A stretch of DNA of 64,000 nucleotides, taken from Leptodontidium sp. MPI-SDFR-AT-0119. Taxonomy: Eukaryota; Ascomycota; Leotiomycetes; Helotiales; Leptodontidiaceae. The stretch spans positions 1,922,001 to 1,986,000 of the forward strand of contig JAHLEZ010000013.1 in the NCBI GenBank assembly GCA_020726505.1, given 5' to 3'. A model generated the notes under the pieces. That model worked only from the letters and a program-made list of their open reading frames with translations. It was not told where the DNA came from and searched no databases. Made by a program: the position numbers and the translations under genes. Shown here piece after piece: positions 1 through 11,703 of this stretch (the stretch's first letter is position 1; each line of letters opens with the position of its first letter).

Positions 1-885
1 TAATTGTCAAACTGTACAGAATCACTATGAGCTAACGGTAGAGTCAAATGAGGAAATCTTGTCCTGATCCTCCTGTCCCATTTCGTTTCCGTTTGGATCT
101 TTCCGGTGGCTTCCTAGTCCTTGAAAAGTCCCTCTCCCGCTATTAACGCATCTACAATATGCTCTCGAAGCTAAGCGTTTTCCCTGTTTCGATGGAACAG
201 AAAAACTCAGACATTTGTTTATCCTTAATGTTCGTGCTGCGACCTAATATCCTGCGAAACCTACCAGCGGATAAGATCCTCTTTGGGGTTAATTGTACAT
301 CACTTGCTAATAACTAAAGACCGTTAATACCGATCTATTCGTCATGTAGTAATCACTGACATGAAGAAGTTGTCAGATTTCCTTTGCCGTCCTAATATTA
401 GTGTTTTCTCACTACCTTTGCCACCAGAAATACTAAGCGAGAGATTAGTCATCACTCATAACAAACACTTTGTAGGTCCGAGACTGACCGAGCCAACTGT
501 AGAAACTCCTGCTTGAAGAAGCTGAGTCGCGCCTACCAGAGTCAGGTATCAAGGGAATCGGGGTAAGCTTCACCATCCAATTTTTTCAAGTTTGGCCTGT
601 TTAATGATGCAACCCGTCCTGCCGTTGGCTCGGACATAGACCATGCGATAAAGCCGTACCCCACTTACTCGGGATATCTAGGTATTCACCTGCGCCTCTA
701 GATCTACAAGTTGGATTTGATTCACAGGATGATTCACGACCCTTGTTTATAAATGCCAGACCGCCGTTTGACGTTTGAGAAGAAGTACTTAGAGGTCCTA
801 CGACTTTTGGCCGACTGCAGTTTCTTGCTTCCAGCTCAGCGAACACTATTAAAACGCCCATTCCAGAAACTCGAATCAACTCAAC
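1..885. other. No gene recognised upstream of the aldo-keto reductase
   Basis: I see no convincing exon here. The frame of the aldo-keto reductase stays open upstream of its start codon (from about 753), but that stretch has no family similarity and its GC and codon pattern look non-coding. It probably holds the promoter and 5' leader of the gene starting at 886. Confidence 0.5.
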
Positions 886-2030
886 ATGGCAGATTCTGCC
901 AAGACCACTGTTCCTATTGTGTTTGGTGCGATGACATTTGGCACCAAAGGTATTTGAACACCCAATTATTGGTCCACCACCCTCTTACACAGACAGGTGT
1001 CGAAGCAGCTCGCGTACATACCCTGGAAGAGTGTTCCACCATATTGGACGTCTTCCAAAAACACGGCCACTCAGAAATCGACACCGCACTCATCTATGGT
1101 GAAGGAAGCTCTGAGCAATACCTCGGCCAGCTGAACTGGCAAGACCGCGGACTCGTCATTGAAACCAAGTTCTCCCCCAAACTCAAAGCATCGCGCCTCG
1201 ACCTGGCTCCAGATGCCAAAGTCACCCATGGACCTGAGCATCTTCGAATCGCCCTAAAGAAGTCGCTTGAGAGTCTCAAGACCGACAAGATCGATATGTG
1301 GTACCTCCATGCGCCGGAAAGGAGCACGCCATTCGAGACCACTCTTCGTGAAATCAACAACCTCTACAGCGGAGGCTATTTCAAGCGTTTTGGTATCAGC
1401 AACTACGCTTCGTTGGAAGTGGCTCAGATGTGCGAGATATGCGAAAAGAACGGATGGGTCAAGCCTGCTGTTTACCAGGGATTGTACAATGCGTTCCATC
1501 GCGCCGTGGAGCCTGAGTTGATCCCGTGTCTGAGATATTACGGCATTGCGCTGTATGCTTTCAACCCGTTGGCTGGAGGTTACTTGACTTCAAGATACAC
1601 GCGGAACATGTTGACTGAAGACACGGGTATTGAGGAAGGTTCGAGATTCGATCCAAAGAGAAAGCAGGCCCAGAATTACAGATTGCGGTACTTCAATAAG
1701 GAGTATTTTGATGCTCTGGATATCCTGAGATCGGTAAGAAATCCTAGATTTTTCCCTTTTCGGATTTGGCGCGATGCTAATTTGCCTCGTCTGCAGGTAG
1801 CTAAGAAGTATGATCTTCCAGAAGCCGAATGTGCTCTGAGATGGATATCCCATCATTCTCTGCTCGATCGAAGTTATGGCGATACCATCATCATCGGAGC
1901 AAGCAGTGCGGCGCAGCTGGAGGAGAACTTGACAAATCTGGAGAAGGGACCGCTTCCAGAGGATGTAGTGGAGGCATTGGAAGAAGGGTGGAAAGCTGTG
2001 CGGAGGGTCTGTGTAACGTACTGGCATTGA
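886..2030 (+). CDS. Aldo-keto reductase, AKR7 (aflatoxin aldehyde reductase-like) type
   Basis: NADPH-dependent reductase of aldehydes and ketones, cytosolic by family. Three exons are read: 886-949, 997-1733 and 1797-2030, giving about 344 residues, normal for AKR7. The start at 886 gives the first beta strand (IVFGAMTFGTKG). Splicing out 950-996 restores the frame directly into GVEAARVHTLEE, and the second intron (1734-1796) has GTAAG, a GCTAAT branch site and CAG. The catalytic tetrad is visible: Asp in EIDTA, Tyr in ALIYGEG, Lys in ETKFSP and His in WYLHAPERSTP. The C-terminal half carries the usual GISNY and FNPLAGGYL strands. The physiological substrate cannot be told from sequence. Confidence 0.92.
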
Positions 2031-2480
2031 TAATGGCATCGCCCATACCGACTTAGTGTGCGATGAGTCGCTTTTGAATCGCAAATCCGAGAAGAATCAG
2101 TCACGCTTGTTGAGGCCCCCGAAGCATGGTCTACCAGCAGCAAGAATGAGCTTGCAATGTATTCAGCCCAATAATTCCTAAGCCTCCTACCAATCTGCCT
2201 TGAAGCCTTGCAGCAACCTCACTGTCCAATGATAAATCAACTGCCCAGCTAGCGCGCCCGGCTCTGCCCACAATGCAATGCCAGGATACGATAGGACGTG
2301 ATGACTCAGCCCGCAATTGTGTTGGCAAAAAATGCGGAGGCGGCGGTAAACCACTTCAAACTTCAACTAAAACATGTCCATTTTCTCACTCTGCGCTGTT
2401 TTCGTGGAAGAGGCATCACCTCAAAACGCCTCGGTAAATTGACAATAGCCTGCTGTCAGAGTCGAAAAACAAATTTGACA
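2031..2480. other. Intergenic, no feature seen
   Basis: This gap separates the reductase from the DUF7580 gene on the same strand. The downstream frame stays open from about 2298 but shows no family similarity before the start codon at 2481, so I read it as promoter or leader. Confidence 0.5.
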
Positions 2481-4375
2481 ATGACAGGCGGTATTGAGAT
2501 TGTAGGCGTTGTCTTGGCCCTGTATCCTCTTATTATTGATGCATGGCAAGCATTCAAGGCTACCACGAAGGAAGCTGAAGTTAGGCATATGATCACTCGA
2601 CTTGCGACTGAGCAGATTGTTTTCAATGCGCTAGTTGATCAGCTCGTTGGGGATACTGTCTCTAAGGCAGAGAGGGCAAACCTGGATAATGCCAGTCCGC
2701 GACATCGCGGCCAGCATGGAGAACACGCGAATGACCACTGGCAGAAGCCAGAGCTTCAGGCCAATCTCAAACGGACCTTGGGATATAGCAAGATGCAGAA
2801 CATACTTGCTATTGTCGCAAACATCTACCAAATTTTGAAGTCAATGAGCATTGAGCTCAGACCCAGCCGCCCTCTGGTGAGCCATCTTTATGTCCGTTTT
2901 TGTAGCTCAGTACATTTCTGTGCTGACACTTTAGCCGAGCAGCTTAAAAGGAGGCCACGCGACATTCTTCGTGGGGTGTTCTCACCTCACAAACCATCCA
3001 GGCATCAACTTAAACACTTGAAACAGAGCCTCAATAACTTGAGGGAATACAACGATGATTTGCAGCGTTTGCTCTGCTCTCCATTTATTCCAATCTCAGC
3101 CGAAATGGAGAAAAAGCAATTCCCTAGTCTTGGACAGAGCGACTTCACGCATTCCAGCAACATTTTCAAAGCAATGTACAATACATACACATGCTCCTGT
3201 GACACGCCACATCTAGTGACCCTTAAACTCCCCAAACTGGTTCTGGGACAACACGATGACAGTCTTGACGAACGTTCAGCCACCACAACTGCATCCTTAG
3301 AACTGCTCATTTCCAACGCCGAGTCGACTGACCCCAACATCGCTTCAGGACCACTCGAAACTCCGGAGTCTTATTCTAGATATGATACGGAGAAACATGA
3401 TCGGTGCACTCAAGAAAGTTCTTCCCTGGACTTGCCTATGTAAGTTTATACGTGATGCTATTGTGGTTATTTGCTCTGACCATCTCCAGTACTGGGCGAG
3501 AAGATAGTTTCTGGAGTTTCACTTCCAAAAATAGTCATAAGAAAGCACCTGCAGCTCAGACAGGCTCATACGGGATATGTCAGATGACAGTGGAAGAATG
3601 CTTCGAGGAACATGCTGCCGCCATTGAAGATCTGTGCACGCACTTCAGAAAGATGTGCAATGCGATCCAGGAGAGCCAGGACTTACCCGAACGTGAGCCA
3701 AGTACTATCTCTTCTCAAAACAAGAGGTACACTGTTAAACCTTCTCAGTCCAGCGGCAAGCATGGCAAGACACAAATCCCCATATCTCTCCATGACTTTC
3801 TCCAGGACCAGTTTGTGAGCAAACGAGTCCGAATGAGAGTTGGACTACAGCTGAGTTTTGCTATTTTGCACCACTACTCTACGGGATGGATTGATCCCGA
3901 GTGGACCTGGAGAGACCTTTCGATCTCTCAAGGGCATGGACAGTTTCCGGAAGACTCACAACTCTACATCAAAAAGAAATTCTTCTCCATTCACAAAAAA
4001 TCATCTTCCACATTATGGGTTCTCATTAAAGAGCAGATTTTGACCAGACTTGGGTTTGCACTCATCGAGCTGGCGCTAGGGAAGCGACTTGCTGATCTGG
4101 GAGATCCTGGTGCCAATAACCATGACGGGATGGAACCTGACATAGCCGACTATTTCACAGCTCGAAATATCCTAGAAGAAGGGGTTTTGGTGGCCGAGCA
4201 AGGCAAGGAGTATGCATCTGTGGTCCGTGTTTGCCTTGACCATCAGTTCTACAGCCATTCATGTGTAAGTAGCTTGGACTCTCGACAGAAGTCTTTCCAT
4301 CGAGATATGGAAACAAGTGTCATATTGCCGCTTCATTCCTTGTGGGAAACGTTATGGGGTGGGAATAAAAATTAA
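2481..4375 (+). CDS. DUF7580 (prion-inhibition/HeLo-like associated) domain protein
   Basis: Function unknown. The domain belongs to a large fungal group linked to HeLo-like, STAND and protease architectures in heterokaryon incompatibility and cell death. The start at 2481 gives the typical opening (MTGGIEIVGVVLALYPLI). A helical region follows (KPELQANLKRTLG; LKHLKQSLNNLREYNDDLQRLL), then the Cys-rich YTCSCDTPHLV motif. The DUF7580 core starts at HDFLQDQF, with LQLSFAILHHYSTGWIDPEW, FALIELALGKRL and the conserved VVRVCLDHQF near the end. A 48-bp intron (3442-3489, GTAAG..CCAG) links the two open frames. A second, in-frame intron near 2877-2942 is possible. No catalytic domain is present, unlike the relative at 17920-20939. 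Confidence 0.75.
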
Positions 4376-5673
4376 GTTCAACCGTTGGGGAGGCTTTGCT
4401 TTCGGTTCACCACTGTCCTTTGAACTAGCTGGTTTGCAGATTTCTCTTAGCGATCCTGAATCCATTGACTAGGTGTGTCTTAGCGTAGTATACCTCAAGT
4501 CAAAATTTGTCATTCCTTGTCATCGGATCATCCATCCACTGTTCGTAGCCACTGACAGAAACTAAGCATCCAATTGGTGTACAATCAAAGCAAATAATGC
4601 ATATAAGTGTGGGTGCCACTTGCTCTTCGGATTCGTGGCGGTGCTAAGTTGGGAGACGAGTGGTATATGAGCATGGGCTTGGATTGATCGTATTTGACCA
4701 GATCCGTTGAGGAATAGAGTCCCCCGTCTTGGCATGGGCTTTGACATCATGACGCTTCGTGATCTTGGTTCAAGTAGATAAAGTTAAGGTTGTACCCCCG
4801 CAAGTCACCGAGATAATCGCATAGACTCGACTCGCAAATCCAGAGACTAGACCCTCATCAACCCGTTTGAAGCAGCCTCTTTCCTACAGTGTACCCGCTA
4901 ACACATGCTGAGCATTTGAATACACACAACGGAGAAATTCCGAATTAACGCTAGTGAAGCACACAGGTGATCAATTACTAGCATCGGACGCCAGGTCAAG
5001 GTCATAAGTATGTTACGTTTACAAACAGACCTGGAAGCGAGGGAGCCTTTTGAAGTCAATACAAAGGAACGGGGTAATTGAAAGAATCGGATTATCCATA
5101 GGACTTGTCTTTATTCTCAACCTTCTCGATTTACGATCCTGGTACTTCATCACTTCCATCTATCTATTGTATTACATCCTTGGCAATTGTTTGATCAGTA
5201 ATATAATAGCCGTATTTTTTTTGGACGTTCGTTCGTTGTTTAATAGAGAAGGTTTGGTACAAAATAATTGGCTCGCTTGAAGCAGTTAGCAAGCGACGCT
5301 TGTGTAAGGTACCAGAGCTCACAAGCTTCACTCTGAAGAATGAAGCCTACAGCTAGAAACACAGTTCAAGATTTCAAATTCGCTCTGCAGGTGCTCACTC
5401 AATCAATCGTGGAGCTGCTGCCACATATACACTACAAAAGTTATAGCTCCTTAAACACTGCGAGCTCTTCGAGTTTCCCACTTAAGCTTAGCGTGTTTTA
5501 GAGCAGTCCTCAATAATCGCGTGTATATTAAAGAAGTTTTCTCAACTAAAATTATTAAGAATTTTCGAAATCGATTCCTTAATAAATCATACTTGAATCA
5601 CCTGATGACTTGAATCCTTTGCAACGAAACAGTCGGACAGAAACTTCCTCAATGCTCAAAACCATCGTACACA
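4376..5673. other. Gene-free interval
   Basis: AT-leaning sequence with only short open frames (for example a 76-codon frame at 5050-5280) that lack family similarity or splice-linked continuation. No RNA gene or repeat recognised. Confidence 0.5.
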
Positions 5674-6106
5674 ATGGATTTCACCGATGACTTCGATCTC
5701 ACTCGCTTCGTCACAGCCCAAGTACGAAAATATTCCACCGCGCTTGCAAAGATGAGACAGGGTGCGAAGAAGACTCATTGGATCTGGTACATCTTTCCAC
5801 AGATCGTCGGTCTAGCACAATCATCCAATGGCACTGGATACGGAATCATCACTCTCGAAGAAAGCACAAGCCTACCTCAGACATCCAGTATTGGGAGAAC
5901 GCCTTGTTGAGATCATTTAAGTAGCCCTGGGTTCGAACACAAAGAAAATCCGCACTCTCATGGGCTCGGAAATTGATGTTGCGAAGATACATGCTAGCAT
6001 GATACGAGCGGATCCGGAGAAGAAGTTGTTCGATTTCCAGGCTGCGCTGGATAAGTAGTATAATGGTGCTCCGCATGCTCAGTCAGATCAAATCTTGGGC
6101 TTCTAA
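5674..6106 (+). pseudogene. DUF1810 family protein, pseudogene
   Basis: The first 60 or so residues match the DUF1810 family: FDLTRFVTAQ, then ALAKMRQGAKKTHWIWYIFPQ and GYGIITLEE. The family pattern AQAYLRHPVLGERLVEII continues one frame over after a single extra A near 5861. In that frame a TAA stop (5918-5920) is followed by family-like sequence with the MGSEIDVAKIHASM segment, a TAG stop (6056-6058) and a final TAA at 6104-6106. The two internal stops could each come from one C-to-T or G-to-A change, as RIP produces. Intact homologues are about 140-160 residues. Function of the family is unknown. Confidence 0.8.
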
Positions 6107-6719
6107 TTGAATGTCCCTCATGTGCAGATGTGCTGAAGTGCTAAATCGAGCTTTAGCACCAGACTCCCAAGGTCGAGAAACGAAATCTCTGGGTGTCTCC
6201 AGCAAGTAGATGTAAAATATGTTTACCAAACCACCGCCTTCCCAGGAATTAATTCTATCATCTATCTCAATCTTCAAGTCATGTTCCCTTCACTTCCTCT
6301 ATTTGCTTCAAAGCCTCCTCAATGACTCTCCTCGTCTCTTCATCCTCAAGCTGAGTTGGCGCCAACTTGAGTAAATCGTAATGCCTTCGCTGCCTGCCTC
6401 ACGGCTGTGTCGAAGCAAGGCGACTGCTTAGGTTACTCCTTGTTCTGTATTTGGTCGATGCGCAGTGCTTTGGAAGACAATTCGCCCGCAGAGAAACGAT
6501 GGCTGTTGTATTGCAAGCAGCGGCGATGTGGATGATATATGCGGCATTTGAGATGCACCAGCGAGCTGCTGGCAGACAGAGGAGAACGGCGGTCGGTAGC
6601 AGAACTGTTGAGGGGGGAAGATTGGTTTGAAAGAGAGGTGGGAATTATAGGCTGAGAGATTTGAACAAAAGAGAGGGACTGTGAACTCTTCTCGTCTAGT
6701 GCTATTGATGTCAGTTGAC
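6107..6719. other. Intergenic with a possible minus-strand gene-end remnant
   Basis: On the minus strand, a frame of about 40 codons ending at 6279 reads LAPTQLEDEETRRVIEEALK and has a coding-like composition. It is cut off upstream by a stop, and a neighbouring frame (CFDTAVRQAAKALRF) seems to continue it. This looks like the 3' end of a decayed gene whose family I do not recognise. Confidence 0.25.
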
Positions 6720-7241
6720 CTAGCCTAATTTTTCATAAAGAATTTCATCCAACTCATTTTCATTCCATACATATCGCATTTCTCGCCCAAAGAGTAGTAG
6801 GCTGCTGAGCGTAGTCGCCTCGCCCTCAACTTGCAGTTTCTTTTCCCGTCCTTCCTCCTCCCTCAGCCCAAGCAAGAATTGCACCAGATGGTCTTGCTCT
6901 TCGGGCTTTGTCACCGCAACGACCTTAGAGATGTCTTTCCATGAGACCACAATGCATCTTGGACGGACTTCGGACTTTCCTCTGCAGCTTTGTTTATGTA
7001 TTTGCGGAATTCGGTGACGACTTGAGAAACATTGCAATTTCTCTGGGATAGGATCTTTCCGAATGCCATGCCTGGTGCTGGATTGTTTCTGGTTATTTTT
7101 GACATATGTGCAGCTCGTGATTCTCCTCAAAATTGAAAGGGCTGTCAAATGGCACCTGTCGAAGCTCGGAAAGGTATGTTCTTCAAGCGCCGTAAAGCAC
7201 GTTGCGAGATTCTCATCCCTTACCTTCGTACCCGTACTCAT
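6720..7241 (-). pseudogene. Unrecognised fungal protein, probably frameshifted
   Basis: The minus-strand frame from an ATG at 7241 runs to 6720. A second overlapping minus-strand frame (7105-6911) looks more coding-like in the middle: it carries FGKILSQRNCNVSQVV and ALWSHGKTSLRSLR. The first frame again looks coding-like afterwards (VVAVTKPEEQDHLVQFLL). The simplest reading is one ancestral gene of about 170 codons with two compensating frame switches, near 7105 and near 6925. Small unrecognised introns are the alternative. No domain name can be assigned. Confidence 0.35.
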
Positions 7242-7961
7242 CTCAACTCGAGATCCACAAAACTGAATCGACACTGCTAATATTCTCAACCAGCTGTCCC
7301 TTACAAAGCCTGAGGATCTAGGAACCTAATGTCGCCATCCCGGCAACACGTGCATCCATCCCACCTGCCGTATTCGGTTAAAGTTTATTGATCTCCTCCT
7401 TCGCCTACCGTTCGCACTGCACATCATACGGCAGTCGAAGTGCATGATGTTTCCTATTGGACTGCATCAGATCTCAGATATCTCCCTTATGTGGAGATCC
7501 TCTCGTTATCGCCATGGATAGCTCGGAAATTGGGTTGTTCCTGTGGGGTTGCTGTCGGTAAGGACTCAGGGAGATGTCGATCAGGGACGGGCTGGACGGA
7601 GCGCGCCGGTGAGAAGAGGGAAGACGAAGAGATTGGACAATGGCTGTTTGATACCTTCCAATATGAGGTAAGTTTATTACTTGGAGTCAGACTTATGCAG
7701 GGGATCAGATTGATGGGTTTCGAATCGCTGATGAATGGAGCATGTGTGGGAGATAGGAGTTCAGATTGGTGTTGGTCGTTCATTCCTCGGAAACAGCGGA
7801 CCATCCCACTGAACGAGAAATCTATAATAGGTGCTTCCTCTGCTGTCGTTTGGCTTCAGGGTCATTCAACTCTAGGTCAGAGAGGGTTCTTAGTCAAAAG
7901 CTTTTCAATTGTTTCTTTGAATCTCATCACCTCCATCCCAACTCCGCTCCAAGAATCCAAG
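7242..7961. other. Intergenic, upstream of the ribonuclease gene
   Basis: A plus-strand open frame begins at 7440 and runs into the ribonuclease exon 1 in the same frame. Its content upstream of 7962 shows no recognisable domain. Probably promoter and leader. Confidence 0.4.
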
Positions 7962-8502
7962 ATGTTCATCTCAGTCTCAGTATTTCTCATTCCATCGATC
8001 TCATACAAACCCCACTAAACCCTCGCAGTCTCTCCTCCCCCTTGCCCTCCTCCTCACAACCGCCCTCTCCAACCCCCTTCCCCTCGCCGTCAGCCTCGAA
8101 ACCCGCCAATCAGCCACAACATGCGGCAGCACATCTTACACCGCCACCGACACCAGAAACTGCCAGAACGCAGCATACAACTACTACCAGCAAGACACCA
8201 CTGCCGGTAGCTCAACCTACCCACACACGTACAATAATTATGAGGGCTTTGACTTTCCTGTTTCTGGGCCGTATCAGGAGTTTCCGTTGAAGAAGGGCGG
8301 GGCTTATACTGGAGGTGAGTTTGGTGAATTGAAAGGAATTACTGAGGAGTGATTAATCAGCATTGAAGCTGATCTTGTTGCGGAAACAGGGTCTCCTGGT
8401 GCTGATAGATGTATCATCAATACCAGTGGAGAGTATGCAGGCGCCATTACGCATACTGGTGCAAGCGGGAACAACTTCGTTGGATGCTCTGGCACGAATT
8501 GA
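7962..8502 (+). CDS. Secreted guanyl-specific ribonuclease (RNase T1/N1/F1 family)
   Basis: Extracellular endonuclease that cuts RNA 3' of guanosine by way of 2',3'-cyclic phosphates. Three exons are read: 7962-7979, 8029-8314 and 8390-8502, giving 138 residues. The 49-bp first intron joins a six-residue exon 1 to a Leu-rich stretch, making a good signal peptide (MFISVS then [14 protein letters not shown]). A short pro-segment ends near LETRQS before the mature CGSTSY start. All family active-site residues are present: Tyr and His in [11 protein letters not shown], Glu in PYQEFP, Arg in GADR and His in [10 protein letters not shown]. The mature part has three Cys (two near the start, one in VGCSGTN) plus one just after GADR. 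The frame is intact although both neighbours are decayed. Confidence 0.92.
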
Positions 8503-9784
8503 AGAATCAAGCGGAGCAGTGGGGTTGAGAAACGAATAGTTGCATCATTGAATGACGATGATGTCGTGATGTTTCGGTTTTAGATTGCATGTCTGTGGAT
8601 TAAAACTCGTCACGAAAGTCGGGTTACTTCTCTCATTCAATTTATCTTCCGGCCGCCATCCATCACTTCCGATTGTTTTGAAGCCACATGAAGATTTCCA
8701 TGAAATTTGAACTCTCTATTTGTTTCTGAATTGGGTTTTAATGTTGTGTACTTCGTTTGCTCGGTGTGTATGTGGTAACCCAATTGGCATCAAATGTTGC
8801 GTCACTATATCCAGACTAAACCTTCCTCTGATCTCAATCTTCAATGTTTCTTGGCTAATGGGGGAGTCACACGGTAGTTCTAAGATATTTGCAAAGCTGC
8901 TTTGTTCAAAAACTAAAATTTCCACAACTGGTTCACGGCTGATTACTTTACTCATCTACTAATTTCTTTGGCTAGTGTCCTTCTTGTACTTATACCTGTG
9001 CTCGAGCACTCGCTTGTAACTATTAGTGAATAGTAACAAAGTTGTATTTTGCGCACACGGAATCTTGCGCAACTTTTCCTCCTGTTCCTGAGCCTTCTTC
9101 TGATCTACTTCTCTGGATCGTATTCATTTGTTATACAATGCACTGAGAGAATTCGCAGTTCCTACTAAGATTTTATTAGAAAGAAGACTACGGCCGAAGA
9201 GATTCCCTAGGAACTTTGTTGGCTATTCACACCACCACGACGCCTTGGCTCGCATTTGGACTTCTGCAACTTCTCGGATTGGACCAGCTTTGATACTTAT
9301 TCTTAGCTTACATTATTTACGAGGGTTTCCGAAGTTGGTGGAAAACTGATTAATTTTAAATCCCACTTGATATATGAAATACTTTCTCAGGTTATATGTT
9401 TTACTCGCTTAAAGAATGCTTCTTTAATTACTCTTACGTGTCAATGCTAAGCACCGCAATTCCCATTTCGTTACTATCTTCGAATCCCAATCCTTACATC
9501 AAGTAAGTAAACAACAAGTTTCTCACAATTTTTTAATATGTTCTTTTCATGTCGAGTTCCAAAGTCATGAGGCATGACTTTATCCTGAACATGCCCTACC
9601 CACTTTTAAATTAGTGCTTGGAAATTAGCTTGATTCCAATCTTTAAAACATCCCAAGAATTTCTTCAAGACTTCTCCGGCTGTCTCAATTAACAAATTTC
9701 GAAGTGCATTTGCAAGGAAGCAACCGTATCCCGCACACATCTCGAAATCCATCATCACTCGCACCCTCAAAACACTCAACCATC
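8503..9784. other. Gene-free interval
   Basis: AT-leaning sequence with short open frames only (72-80 codons at 8716-8962 and 9128-9349). None shows domain similarity. No repeat or RNA gene recognised. Confidence 0.5.
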
Positions 9785-10153
9785 ATGTCCGAAATCTTAG
9801 ACACGACGGTTATCTCTTCCACATCATCACCATCACCACCAACAGGCACCTGCTACCAGCCAGTCTTGACAGTCAAGTCATTCTTCGCCTCCTTCGGAAT
9901 CTGTGTTGGAGCTTACCTCCTCATCTACGGCATTCTTTGGCTCATAGCTAAGATAATGGAGCGTCGAACTCGAAAACCAGCCAGAGCACCCACGCGAGAG
10001 TATTACCACAAATTCGCCGGCACGTTGATGAGCATGAAGCGGACGATTGTTTATGGCGAGAACATACCAGGCCTTGTGTTTAAAGGGTTGTACAGGCCAC
10101 AGGGCGACACAAGACCTATCGGACCAAAGGATCATCTCGCGTCATCACATTGA
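9785..10153 (+). CDS. Small single-pass membrane protein, unknown function
   Basis: I do not recognise this protein. The ATG at 9785 follows a good fungal context (CACTCAACCATC) and gives 122 residues. A Ser/Thr/Pro-rich N-terminus of about 30 residues precedes one strong transmembrane helix (SFGICVGAYLLIYGILWLI). A basic stop-transfer stretch follows (ERRTRKPARAP), then a hydrophilic tail. The topology suggests N-terminus outside and tail in the cytosol. A continuation through an intron into the open frame at 10150-10330 is possible but I could not find clear splice sites. Confidence 0.5.
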   Translation: MSEILDTTVISSTSSPSPPTGTCYQPVLTVKSFFASFGICVGAYLLIYGILWLIAKIMERRTRKPARAPTREYYHKFAGTLMSMKRTIVYGENIPGLVFKGLYRPQGDTRPIGPKDHLASSH

Positions 10154-11703
10154 TGAAGAAAGCCTGAGGGGGGAAATGCATGCCTTCGAGAATGGGAAAC
10201 TTGGGAGATATCTTCCGGAGCTGATGGACGTCGTTGTCGGGATTGATGTTCCCGGGGATGGAGAGGCGGCAGCACCAGACGCGCCAAACTCGGTACCAAA
10301 CAATTATTTTCCAACGGCGGTACCTATGAAGTAGGATATTCTGGTTTACATGGTCTTCCTTCTTGTAAAATCGAAACCTCGGTAGCCAAAGACAATACCA
10401 AGTACGTACGTACTTAGCCAACGAACTTTCTCACACATGCTAAAATCCTTATTTACCTTTCCCCCTCCAGTGTCCCTCACAAATCACGACTCGGTTAGAT
10501 CACAGTTGTCAGCCATGGAGGGCCTAGGCGCCAACCTAAGTACCCAGGGTAAGTTAACAGCGCTGACATTAAAGCTCAGTGGATGGTCTCATGGATCTCT
10601 CACTTGAATGGCCTGTGGTGATCAAAAGGGAATGAATGGAAGGAGCAACTCTCGCCTATCGTTCCCAACCAAATCGCGGTTTTGTGAGAGTTTAAACTGG
10701 AGTTAATTCAATTTTTGAAAGCAAAAATCTCTCGGCTATAATTGACAGATGATGTGTTCACGATAAATTGAAGTGGGTGAGGCGAGTTTATCGGATCATA
10801 CAGGAGTATCTCAATCTTACCTAGAGTCGGATCAAGTTAATTCCTCGTGACCTTTGATACTGATAAGAACAGAGTTTGGAAAATGTAGCGGAGCGTTTTG
10901 GTACTGGCCGTCTTGAGGCAATGGTATAGTTTCTAGCTGAATGTCCAGGGGCAAATGGTGACATTGTTTTGGAGTGTGCAGTATCTATGGGGGCAGGATA
11001 ATGTTCGCGGAAAGCTAGCCCCCCCTTTTTTTGTCTTTTCTTTCCTTTTTTTTTTCTCGCTTCAAAGAAGATGTTTGAGGAAGTTTCTGCCGTATTTTAT
11101 GGTATGAATCAGTTCTCCCACGTCCCGGAGTTCGATTCAACCAGGAGCTTACTCAGCACTGTGAGAGGCTCACTCAGACATCTATCTCACTTGAGTGGCA
11201 ACATCAAGCACGACGATTTCCGAGCTTCGCTTGCTTGAGGACTGCCAAAGACTTGAGCGACTTCACTTGGAAATTCATGGGGTACCTTCTGAACGAAAGT
11301 CTGTAGTAATCACGATGCCAAAGACCCTTACCTTGCTGACGCTGTCAGTACGTGAGTCAGATGACAAGACTGAGAAAGCCAAGAGAGATGACTTCAAGAG
11401 GAGATTGAGTTCTCTACTGAGAGTTGGAGGTAGGACTGAACAAACTTTGCGGCGGAGCATGAGACTGGGGGCTGCGCTTTGAACATTTACTCTCTCTTTT
11501 TCCCGCTCCCTAGAATCCATTTACCGGACAATGGATCTGTGATAATTCAGCGGTTAGACATATGAGAGAGGGCTCTATAACCGGGGTCTCGGCGACAATC
11601 ATATTCTATTTTGAGTTATTTACATTTACACTCTAGATTACACACCAACGATCCAACCCAAATGCATTACAGCGCACCGAAGTTCCCAGCCTAATTCCGC
11701 AGT
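10154..11703. other. Gene-free interval with one weak open frame
   Basis: A T-run near 11030-11057 and an open frame at 11195-11482 (LEDCQRLERLHLEI) are the only notable items. The frame weakly recalls leucine-rich fungal proteins but has no upstream or downstream exons that I can find, so it may be a remnant. Confidence 0.4.

Noticed and set aside
7440..7961. Open frame leading into the ribonuclease exon 1 as an N-terminal extension
   Set aside because: The extension has no domain, and the ATG at 7962 gives a proper signal peptide after splicing, as expected for a secreted enzyme.
11195..11482. 95-codon frame with leucine-rich character
   Set aside because: Weak resemblance only, no linked exons, so noted as a possible remnant but not called.
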